This document shows, piece after piece, positions 57,178 to 64,000 of a stretch of 64,000 nucleotides of DNA. The position numbers and the translations under genes are program-made. The DNA lies in contig NZ_LWIG01000063.1 in the NCBI RefSeq assembly GCF_002068095.1, positions 64,480-128,479 on the forward strand. Reading direction: 5' to 3'. Under the pieces are notes generated by a model. The model was not told the origin of the DNA, made no database searches, and was given only the letters and a program-made list of their open reading frames with translations. Numbering within the stretch: position 1 is the stretch's first letter; each line of letters starts with the position of its first letter. Source of the stretch: Bradyrhizobium sacchari. Its GTDB lineage: Bacteria > Pseudomonadota > Alphaproteobacteria > Rhizobiales > Xanthobacteraceae.

Positions 57178-57462
57178 CGAAGCCTCCTCTTGTTGTCGCA
57201 CCTGAGATTGCCAATCACCTCTTCTGTTGCACCGGGAATAGTCTCGGTTCCCGATGTCGCGGGCGGCACTCGCCGTAAGGGCCGCCAACGCACTCACCTT
57301 ACGAGTCTCGCGCGGCGATCTCTTTCAACAAGGTGCCCTCAATTGCCCGTCCGCACGACGCGCGCGGCGGCAGCCGTGATCGCGGGCGCAGGCATCCACG
57401 CCGGTGCCGCCCGAAAGATGACATGAAAAGAAGTGACGAGGACCGCGCCGGTTTCGCGCGGG

Positions 57463-58653
57463 TCAGCCAGGATACGCGAACAGCTCGATCGGATCGCTGA
57501 AGCCGCGCACCTCGTATTTGCCGACCCGCTCCAGCTCGAATTTCGGCTGGACCTGCTCGGCGAAATCGCGCGACAGCAGCACGGTTCGCCCGATCTGCTT
57601 GGTGAGCGCTTCGAGGCGCGAGGCCATGTTGACGGCAGGGCCGATCACGGTGAAGTCGAGCCGGCTGGCGGAGCCGATATTGCCGTACATGACGTCGCCG
57701 ACATGGACGCCGATGCCGTAGTTCAGCGGCGCGCGGCCGCTGTTCTTGTTGCGCTCGTTCAGCGCGGCCATGGCTCCCCTCGCCTCGCTCACGGCATGCA
57801 GCAGGTTGGCGCAGGCGTCAGGCTGGCTCAGCGGGAAGATGGCGAGCAGGCCGTCGCCGATGAATTTCAGGATCTCGCCGCCATGCCTGGCGATGGGTTC
57901 CGACATCGCGTCGAAATAATCGTTGAGAAGATCGATGACGTCGTCGCGCGGCCAGTTGTCGGAGATTTTCGTGAAATCACGCAGGTCGCAGATCATGATC
58001 GCGGCACGCACGGTGGTGCCGGTGCCGCGCCGGGTGGCGCCGGCCAGAATCAGCTCGCCGGCATGGGCGCCGACATAGGTCTCCAGCAGGGTCCGCGCCA
58101 GACGGTTCTTGACGCGGATCTCGCTGACAAGCGCCAGCACCGGCAGCAGGTTCTTCAGCGCGGCGATATGCGCATCATCGAAACCACCGGGCCGGTCGGT
58201 GGCGAAGGTGATGAGATGGCGCTTGCCGAGGGTGTGATAGAGCGGCCAGGCCACATAATCGGTCAGGCCCTTCGCGCGCATCTCGTCGTAGAGCGCGTGC
58301 TTGCGGCCAAGCGCGGGGTCGCGTTCAAGGTTCTCCCGCAGCTCGCTCGCGCCGTTCTGCATCTCATTGGCGGGGCTGCCGATATATTCGGACCGCTCGC
58401 GAACGTCGTAGTCGACCAATGCAATCTCCGCCCCGCGCATGCCGTCGGACCACATGAAGCGGGCGCCGAGCCATTGCGGGTGATTGATCAGGATGTGAAG
58501 CGTCGATCGCTTCAGCGGGATGCCGGCCTGCTGCAAACGGTTGCACATCTCGGCGAAGATGTTGTCGATGAAGCGCTCGTCGCGTGTGCCATTGGTCAGC
58601 CAGCGGACGACGCCGTCGGACAGCGTGGGGGGATTTTTGTCTGGCATGGTCAT
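57463..58653 (-). CDS. Class III adenylate/guanylate cyclase
   Basis: The 396-residue protein has an N-terminal region of about 190 residues, probably a GAF-like sensor (LYHTLGKRHLITFATDRPGGFDDAH), and a C-terminal class III cyclase with AAIMICDLRDFTKISD (first metal aspartate), GGEILKFIGDGLLAIFP (second), and NYGIGVHVGDVMYGNIGSASRLDFTVIGPAVNMASRLE, the classic family stretch. No membrane helix was seen. ATG 58653 has AAGGGG before it. It should make cAMP in response to an unknown cytoplasmic signal. Confidence 0.92.
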   Translation of the reverse strand: MTMPDKNPPTLSDGVVRWLTNGTRDERFIDNIFAEMCNRLQQAGIPLKRSTLHILINHPQWLGARFMWSDGMRGAEIALVDYDVRERSEYIGSPANEMQNGASELRENLERDPALGRKHALYDEMRAKGLTDYVAWPLYHTLGKRHLITFATDRPGGFDDAHIAALKNLLPVLALVSEIRVKNRLARTLLETYVGAHAGELILAGATRRGTGTTVRAAIMICDLRDFTKISDNWPRDDVIDLLNDYFDAMSEPIARHGGEILKFIGDGLLAIFPLSQPDACANLLHAVSEARGAMAALNERNKNSGRAPLNYGIGVHVGDVMYGNIGSASRLDFTVIGPAVNMASRLEALTKQIGRTVLLSRDFAEQVQPKFELERVGKYEVRGFSDPIELFAYPG

Positions 58654-58762
58654 ATCCGGCCCCTTCGCGGCGGTCTGCATCGAGCAGATATCGTGCGCCG
58701 GCGCCGCGGCGTCAACCTAGCCTGTTGCACGGATTGTGCGCATTCCGAAGGCCGGTTGCAGC

Positions 58763-59347
58763 CTAGCCGGCGAGCCGAATCGACGCTAGGACCGCCAGGC
58801 CTGAGACGAGGGCCAGACTGGACGCCGCGGTCAGCTCGACCTTCAGCGTGCATTCGTGCGAAATCGCAAAATCATCCCCGTCGAGACGGATGCGGCAGTC
58901 GCCGCGCGCCGCGTAGAGCAGATGCGTGCCTGCAAGCAATGGCCGCTCACCCGGTTCCCTGAGCGCCGCAAGCGCGATCTCCGCAGCTCCGCGCCGTGCC
59001 ATCAGGTTCACGACCTCGACGGGGCCCGCCTCGAGCGCGGTGACGATCTCGATCTCGCCGGCGAAGCGCACCGTCGTAAATGGTTCACGCTCGTCGAATT
59101 CCTGCGTCGGCGATTTCAGCACCAGTCCGCGCCCGCCAACGACCATCTGCAGGCGGTCAATGCCGGGCATGTGGGAGAACGGGCCGGGCGCCACGATCGG
59201 CGTGGAAGCAAACCGCCAGAGCAGGCTGTTCCAGTCCTTCACCGGGCTGTCTGCGCGATAGGCGCCCGCAATATCGGTGAAGACGCCGCCGCCGTTCTTC
59301 CAGGGCGAGCGGGTGTAGTCTTCTGGTTTCAGCAGCGTGGTCTTCAT
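58763..59347 (-). CDS. HutD/Ves family protein
   Basis: The 194-residue double-cupin protein has the HutD/Ves start LKPEDYTRSPWKNGGGVFTDIA and SLLWRFASTPI, then GPFSHMPGIDRLQMVVGGRGL. HutD occurs with histidine-utilisation genes and Ves in cold response; neither activity is well defined. No hut genes are nearby. The start at 59347 matches the family N-terminus. Confidence 0.88.
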   Translation of the reverse strand: MKTTLLKPEDYTRSPWKNGGGVFTDIAGAYRADSPVKDWNSLLWRFASTPIVAPGPFSHMPGIDRLQMVVGGRGLVLKSPTQEFDEREPFTTVRFAGEIEIVTALEAGPVEVVNLMARRGAAEIALAALREPGERPLLAGTHLLYAARGDCRIRLDGDDFAISHECTLKVELTAASSLALVSGLAVLASIRLAG

Positions 59348-59451
59348 GTCGGGGAGCCGTCCGGGAAACGCAGTGGGCCGATATCGTCGGCGCATCATGT
59401 GCGTAACGACGCGGCTTTGCCAACCGGTTTAACGAGCGGCCCGCAGCTCTG

Positions 59452-60033
59452 CTATTCGGCCGGGCAAGGAGCTCCGGCCTTGTCCCATTGCCTGATGAAG
59501 CCCGCCAGTTCGTTCACGGAATAGGGAGGCTTCTTCCTCTCCGGCCCGGGCTCCCATCCCCACGCGACTCTTGCATCTGTCTTGATATGGCGGACGACCG
59601 CGTCAATCGATTCGATGTTGCGGAGCTTCGGATCCCGGAATTGCTTGCAAACCTCGGCGCTGGACTTGCCGAACCATTGTCTCTCGGGCCCCGGAAGCTC
59701 CCAGTCCAATGCTCCGGGCGGACCGTGCGGCGTATCCAAGTTATGCGTGGTGTGACACGTCGTGCAGGCGAGATAGTTGCTGCCGTTATCGCCGCCCTTG
59801 GCACTGATGTTCATGCCGTGGGGCCGCGGCGTGCTGCCATATTCCGGGCCGGACCACATTGGCACGCGGTCGGTGCCGACATGACAATTGGCGCAGCGCG
59901 GATGCGAGAAGACCTGGTGAATCCTGCTCCAGAGTTCGAGGCCGCGTGCTCGATCCTGGGGGGCGGCCTGATCCTGGGCACCAGCCCGCCCAGGACACAC
60001 GATCAGCAGGATGAGCAGCGCAAGGCGGATCAT
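59452..60033 (-). CDS. Diheme c-type cytochrome of a molybdenum hydroxylase
   Basis: The 193-residue exported protein has a signal peptide ending near AGAQ and two heme sites: CANCH (C47, C50, H51) and CTTCH (C90, C93, H94). Cytochromes of this type accept electrons from periplasmic aldehyde or isoquinoline oxidoreductases. It lies 12 bp after the large subunit gene, so it should be the immediate electron acceptor. A third CxxCH is absent. Confidence 0.9.
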   Translation of the reverse strand: MIRLALLILLIVCPGRAGAQDQAAPQDRARGLELWSRIHQVFSHPRCANCHVGTDRVPMWSGPEYGSTPRPHGMNISAKGGDNGSNYLACTTCHTTHNLDTPHGPPGALDWELPGPERQWFGKSSAEVCKQFRDPKLRNIESIDAVVRHIKTDARVAWGWEPGPERKKPPYSVNELAGFIRQWDKAGAPCPAE

Positions 60034-60045
60034 GTGACGATGCCC

Positions 60046-62322
60046 TCAGATGAACTGGATGCCCTCGGTCTTGATCAGCGGCAATTTGCGGGCGCGTATC
60101 CCGGTCGCGGCGAAGATGGCGTTGGCGAGCGCGGGCGCGGCCGGCGGAACGGCCGGCTCGCCGATGCCGCGGATGTGCTCGAGCCCGGTCTCCAGCGTCC
60201 GGACCTCGATCGTCGGCGCCTGATGCATCCGCATGCCTTCGTATTGGTGGTAGTTCGTCTGGACGGCCTTGCCATCCTCGTAGGTCAGCTCGGCGTTCAT
60301 CGCGTGTCCGAGCGCCCAGATCACGGCACCTTCGACCTGGCTCTTCAAATTATCGGGGTCGAGCACCTTGCCGACTTCGGCTGCAACGCAGACGCGTTCG
60401 ATCTTGATGATGCTTCTGCCGGTGGCCTCGTCCTGCCGGGTCGAGATCTCGACCACTTCGGCGACCGGCACGCCGAAAGACAGCGTGAAGGCGAGGCCAC
60501 GCGCGCGGCCCGGCCCGGGACCGCTGCCCCAGTTCGACATCTTGCCGACGGCCTCGAGCACGTCATGCGCCGGTGCATATTTTGGATTCTTCGCGGACAG
60601 CCGCAGCCGCTCCTCGAGCGGGTCCGCGCCGGCGGCATGGATCAACTCGTCCAGGAAGCTCTCGTGCAAGAATGCGTTGCCGGACGCGCCGACCGAGCGC
60701 CACGAGCTGACCGGCACCAGCTCGGGCACGCGATATCCTCTCACACGGTAATTCGGGATCGCGAACGGCTGATCCCACGCGCCTGCCACGATCACAGGGT
60801 CCGGAAGGACGAACGGCAGGTTCAGGCGGCCGAATTGCGACGCACTGACGGATGGCGCGGCGATGGCGAGATCAAAGGCGTCGACCTCGCGGCCCTTCAC
60901 GGCCCCGCGCATGCGCGCGACCGCGAGCGGACGCGGGAGGTCATGCGTCATGTCCTCCTCGCGCGTCCATGTCATCTTGATCGGCCGGTCCCGATAGGCC
61001 ATCGCGAGCTCGACGGCCTGACGCACATAATCGTCCTCCAGGCGGCGGCCAAAACTGCCGCCGCAAAGCTGCGCGTGAACGTGGATGTTGTCTTCCGGCA
61101 GCCCGGTCATCTCCCGTGCCGCCTTCACCAGGAAGGCCGGGATCTGCGTCCCCGTCCAGATGTCGAGGTGATCGTCCTTGAGCTGCACGACGGCATTCAT
61201 CGGCTCGAGCGGTGCGTGGGCCAAATAAGGCACGCTGTATTCGGCCTTGATCTCGTTTGCCGCGGTGATCGCGCTATCGACGTCGCCGTCGTCCCTGCAA
61301 ACGAACAGGCGGTGCTCCGGAGTGAAGCAAGCCTCCGCTGCCGCAAACATGGCCTTGCTGCTCGCCGGATAGGGCGCCTCGCCCCAGGAGAACTTGATCT
61401 GCCCGGCGGCCTTGAATGCGCGCCAGGTGTTGTCGGCGATGACGCCGACGCCGCCCTTGAGCGGCACGATCTTGAGGACGCCTTTCGCCTGTGCGGCCGC
61501 GGACGAGTCATAGCTCCGCACACCGCCGCCGAGCCGCGGATTGGTGCGGACCGTAGCGTAGACCATGCCTGGAAGCCGGATATCGATACCGAACGTCGCC
61601 GTGCCGGTGCACTTGGCCACCATGTCGAGCCGCGGCATCGACCTGCCGAGATATCGCCAATCCTTCGGGTCTTTCGGCTGGATGCCGGACGGCAGCTCGA
61701 TGCTCGCCGCTGCCTCGGCCAGCGAAGCGTAGCTGAGCGTGCGTCCGTCCGGCAGGACCACGGCGCCGTCCCGTGTCAAAAGCCTGTCTCTCGCAACACC
61801 TGTCTGTTTCTCGGCTGCGCGCAGCAGCACCTCGCGCGCGGTCGCGCCGGCAACACGCAGCCTGTGGCACGTATCGGCCACGGTCGAGGAACCACCGGTC
61901 CATTGAAAGCCCAGGACCTTGCCCATCCCCTGGCCAATGATTCCCGCCAGAGGGTCGAACCGGCCGATCACCGAGAGCGGCACGCCCTCCCTGCCGACCC
62001 TGGTGTTGGCATAGACCGCGCTCGGCGCACCCGGATCGTATTTGATGTCGCTCCAGGCGATATCGAGCTCCTCGGCGAGGAGCGCCGCCTGGAGGGAGTA
62101 CGCGCCCTGGCCGAGATCGGCGCGCGGCGTGATGAGGGTGACGCCGTCGCGGTCGATCCGCACATAGGGCGTCAGCATGTGCTCGCCCGCCTTGATGCCG
62201 TTCTTGAGGCGCCGGTTCACACGGAACGGCTCGGTATAGTAGTAGCCGAACACGAGGCCGCCAGCCGCGACAGCCGCAACTCCGAGCGCGGCGCGGCGCG
62301 AAATTGTACCGAGGCGGCTCAC
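60046..62322 (-). CDS. iorB: Molybdenum hydroxylase large subunit (isoquinoline 1-oxidoreductase-like)
   Basis: The 758-residue protein is of the IorB type, a two-part molybdopterin-binding subunit of the xanthine-dehydrogenase superfamily. Its N-terminus SRRAALGVAAVAAGGLVFG is a Tat-like signal, so the folded enzyme is exported or membrane-bound. Features include GQGAYSLQAALLAEEL, AHAPLEPMNAVVQL, GGSFGRRLEDDYV and GIGEPAVPPAAPALANAI with the catalytic-type glutamate. It starts with GTG at 62322, overlapping the small-subunit stop. Substrate may be an N-heterocycle or an aldehyde. Confidence 0.92.
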   Translation of the reverse strand: MSRLGTISRRAALGVAAVAAGGLVFGYYYTEPFRVNRRLKNGIKAGEHMLTPYVRIDRDGVTLITPRADLGQGAYSLQAALLAEELDIAWSDIKYDPGAPSAVYANTRVGREGVPLSVIGRFDPLAGIIGQGMGKVLGFQWTGGSSTVADTCHRLRVAGATAREVLLRAAEKQTGVARDRLLTRDGAVVLPDGRTLSYASLAEAAASIELPSGIQPKDPKDWRYLGRSMPRLDMVAKCTGTATFGIDIRLPGMVYATVRTNPRLGGGVRSYDSSAAAQAKGVLKIVPLKGGVGVIADNTWRAFKAAGQIKFSWGEAPYPASSKAMFAAAEACFTPEHRLFVCRDDGDVDSAITAANEIKAEYSVPYLAHAPLEPMNAVVQLKDDHLDIWTGTQIPAFLVKAAREMTGLPEDNIHVHAQLCGGSFGRRLEDDYVRQAVELAMAYRDRPIKMTWTREEDMTHDLPRPLAVARMRGAVKGREVDAFDLAIAAPSVSASQFGRLNLPFVLPDPVIVAGAWDQPFAIPNYRVRGYRVPELVPVSSWRSVGASGNAFLHESFLDELIHAAGADPLEERLRLSAKNPKYAPAHDVLEAVGKMSNWGSGPGPGRARGLAFTLSFGVPVAEVVEISTRQDEATGRSIIKIERVCVAAEVGKVLDPDNLKSQVEGAVIWALGHAMNAELTYEDGKAVQTNYHQYEGMRMHQAPTIEVRTLETGLEHIRGIGEPAVPPAAPALANAIFAATGIRARKLPLIKTEGIQFI

Positions 62323-62813
62323 GACTTTTGCCCTTGCAGCCTCATCGCTGCGCTCTTGATGGCGGCTCGAATGCGAACATAGGTGCCGCAGCGGCAAAGA
62401 TTGGCCGACATCACGTGATTGATCTGATCGTCGAGCTCGTCCTTCGAGCGCGGCGGCTTGGCGTTCACCCAGGCATCGAGCAGCGCCGCGGCGGCCATGA
62501 TCTGGCCGGGCTGGCAATAGCCGCATTGCGCGACCTGATGCTCGATCCACGCCGCCTGCACCGCATGCAACGCCTGCGGTGTTCCAAGCCCCGTGATAGT
62601 GATGATTTCGGCGCCGTCATCGATGTCGCCGGTCCTGAGCGAGCACGACCGCACCGGCCGGCCGTCAACATGCACCGTGCAGGCGCCGCACACGGCGATC
62701 CCGCAGCCATATTTCGGTCCGGTGATCCCGAGCTCGTCGCGCAGCAGCCACAACAGAGGCATGTCGCCTTCGACATCCACCTCGTATTGCTTTTCGTCGA
62801 CCGTCAGGCGCAT
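62319..62813 (-). CDS. iorA: Molybdenum hydroxylase 2Fe-2S small subunit
   Basis: The 164-residue protein has the two [2Fe-2S] centres of the family: C37, C42, C45 and C57 in the ferredoxin-like half, and C96, C99, C139 and C141 in the helical half. It passes electrons from the molybdenum site to the cytochrome. The ATG at 62813 is preceded by CGGAG; an upstream in-frame start at 62852 is less likely. It has no signal and would ride out with the Tat-targeted large subunit. Confidence 0.93.
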   Translation of the reverse strand: MRLTVDEKQYEVDVEGDMPLLWLLRDELGITGPKYGCGIAVCGACTVHVDGRPVRSCSLRTGDIDDGAEIITITGLGTPQALHAVQAAWIEHQVAQCGYCQPGQIMAAAALLDAWVNAKPPRSKDELDDQINHVMSANLCRCGTYVRIRAAIKSAAMRLQGQKS

Positions 62814-62998
62814 GACCGCTCCGGGCAACAAAATGGCTCTGATGAAATTCAAACGCCGGATTGCCGGCTCGGCCTCAACTCAAGGCTTTAATATTCCTCA
62901 TTATCGCGCCGGATGCCCGCCCTGGCAAGGTGTGACCACGCGGTCCTTCACGCCGAATTGACGCAGAATGCGCGGCCGGCAAATGCCCGCTTAGCGCG

Positions 62999-64000
62999 TC
63001 ATTTCGACGTCAGGGCCGCGACCGGGCGCCAGGCGTCATCGGGGGCGGCCGCAATAAATTGCCGGCATCGGTCACGCATCAGCTCGGCGGGACGATCGTG
63101 CGCACGTTGCCTCAGTACGGCCTCGAACTCGGCGAGCGCGGCGGCAAACCGGCGCGCCCGATAATTGGCAAGACCGTGCTCGTAATCTGCGATCCAGCCG
63201 GCTTCGGTCACGCCTTCATCTCCGATTCCGATCAGCTCGTGCACGGAGAGCCCCTCCTCGCGTCCGTAAACCGCGATGCTCTCGATCTCACGCGTGAGGA
63301 CGGCGCCGCGCGCCAGGCGTTCGGTGGCCTCGCCGATCAGGATGCGCGTTCCATAGGCCTTGTTGGCGCCTTCGAGCCGGCTGGCGACGTTCACGGCATC
63401 ACCGATCACGGTATAATTCAGTCGCAGTTCCGAGCCGATATTGCCGACCAGCATGCGATCCGAATTGATGCCAATGCGGATCTGGAGCGGCTGGCCTAGA
63501 TCGTCGACGAGGCCGGACTCGTCCATCGCCCTGCGGCAGGCCAGCGCAGCGCGACAGCAGCGCAGGGCGTGATCCGCTTGCGGTTGCGGCGCGCCCCAGA
63601 ATGCCATGACGGCATCGCCAATGAATTTGTCGATGGTGCCGCCATTGGCAACGATGATTTCCGAGGTGAGGTCGAGATAGCGTGACAGCAGCGGCACCAC
63701 GCGGTCGCCCAGTCGCTCTGACAATCCGGTAAAGCCGGCGACGTCGATGAACATCACAGTGAGCTCCTGGATGCTGCCGCCGGGCCTTGCCTCGACGCCC
63801 TGGCGCAGCAAACCGCGAACGAGATCGGCGGGGATGAACTTGCGGAAGGCGGACAGGCCGGACGCCATCTCGGCGATGGCGCCCGACAGGCTCGCAATTT
63901 CCTTGAGCCGCGACGGATGGCGGCGCACCTGCTCCAGCGCGAACGCCTCGACATGGCGAAGCTCGCCGACGACGCGCGACAGCGGCGCGGCAATGACGGA
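62999..64000 (-). CDS. Class III adenylate/guanylate cyclase, HAMP-type (5' end outside)
   Basis: The frame is open to the window edge, so the N-terminus is missing. The visible 333 residues begin with a helical linker (PLSRVVGELRHVEAF, LKEIASLSGAIAEM) like the end of a HAMP domain, so a membrane sensor probably precedes. The cyclase domain has LTVMFIDVAGFTGLSERLG (first metal aspartate), GGTIDKFIGDAVMAFWGAP (second) and RIGINSDRMLVGNIGSELRLNYTVIGDAVNVASRLE. The C-terminal extension of about 100 residues contains a helical repeat-like region. It should make cAMP in response to an external signal. Confidence 0.93.
   Translation of the reverse strand, partial: SVIAAPLSRVVGELRHVEAFALEQVRRHPSRLKEIASLSGAIAEMASGLSAFRKFIPADLVRGLLRQGVEARPGGSIQELTVMFIDVAGFTGLSERLGDRVVPLLSRYLDLTSEIIVANGGTIDKFIGDAVMAFWGAPQPQADHALRCCRAALACRRAMDESGLVDDLGQPLQIRIGINSDRMLVGNIGSELRLNYTVIGDAVNVASRLEGANKAYGTRILIGEATERLARGAVLTREIESIAVYGREEGLSVHELIGIGDEGVTEAGWIADYEHGLANYRARRFAAALAEFEAVLRQRAHDRPAELMRDRCRQFIAAAPDDAWRPVAALTSK

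Noticed and set aside
1..64000. CRISPR arrays, transposases, integrases, rRNA genes
   Set aside because: No regularly spaced repeats, no transposase or integrase motifs and no rRNA sequence were found on either strand.

Overview
The window is GC-rich, densely packed and looks like the chromosome of an alphaproteobacterium, most probably Bradyrhizobium or a close relative. The evidence is the gene families (Fds/Fdh1-type formate dehydrogenase, Bug/TAXI/TRAP solute-binding proteins, several class III nucleotidyl cyclases), two small-heat-shock genes with ROSE-like RNA thermometer leaders, and intergenic palindromes of the kind common in Bradyrhizobiaceae. I see no transposase, integrase, CRISPR array or rRNA. 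The assignment is inference from family knowledge; no database search was possible.

Layout. 0-6 kb: the end of a GGDEF protein, a TetR regulator with two perfect operator palindromes, a divergent 88-residue protein, a fused LplT/PlsC/acyl-ACP-synthetase phospholipid acyltransferase and a lipase. 5.8-10.3 kb: a tcuA-hydrolase-tcuB tricarballylate/citrate-type module with a divergent GntR regulator. 10.4-14.5 kb: an AraC-linked nitroreductase/AhpD-like/MDR reductase group and a YbaK deacylase. 14.6-25.4 kb: a two-subunit formate dehydrogenase, an OFA-family oxalate/formate carrier and molybdenum-cofactor genes (tusA-like, moeA, mobB, fdhD, mobA). 26-32.5 kb: a NicC-like flavin hydroxylase, then an apparent operon tupA - degenerate moeA - moeA::PBP, divergent from a helix-turn-helix regulator that carries the same PBP-like domain as the fusion. 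I read this as a tungstate/molybdate cofactor-selection module that may serve the formate dehydrogenase upstream. 32.5-36 kb: three solute-binding proteins of different transporter classes with no permease nearby.

36.4 kb: a tRNA with anticodon CAU whose acceptor stem fits tRNA-Ile2. 36.7-42.9 kb: a less GC-rich looking catabolic operon (ACMSD-like amidohydrolase, amidase, MHS transporter, NylB-like serine hydrolase) with a divergent AraC regulator. 43.1-50 kb: a TRAP transporter with type II dehydroquinase, GntR regulator, SMP-30 lactonase and a tannase/feruloyl esterase, together suggesting use of plant phenolic esters and quinate-like acids. 50.6-54.5 kb: a heat-shock locus with three Hsp20 proteins, ROSE leaders, RpoH-like promoters and several very small proteins, one broken by an in-frame stop. 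55-64 kb: three class III cyclases (one with a WGR-like N-terminus), small hypothetical proteins, a HutD-like protein and an exported molybdenum hydroxylase with a diheme cytochrome c.

A molybdenum/tungsten theme recurs: cofactor synthesis and metal handling at 21-32 kb could supply both the formate dehydrogenase (14.6-19 kb) and the molybdenum hydroxylase (59-63 kb).
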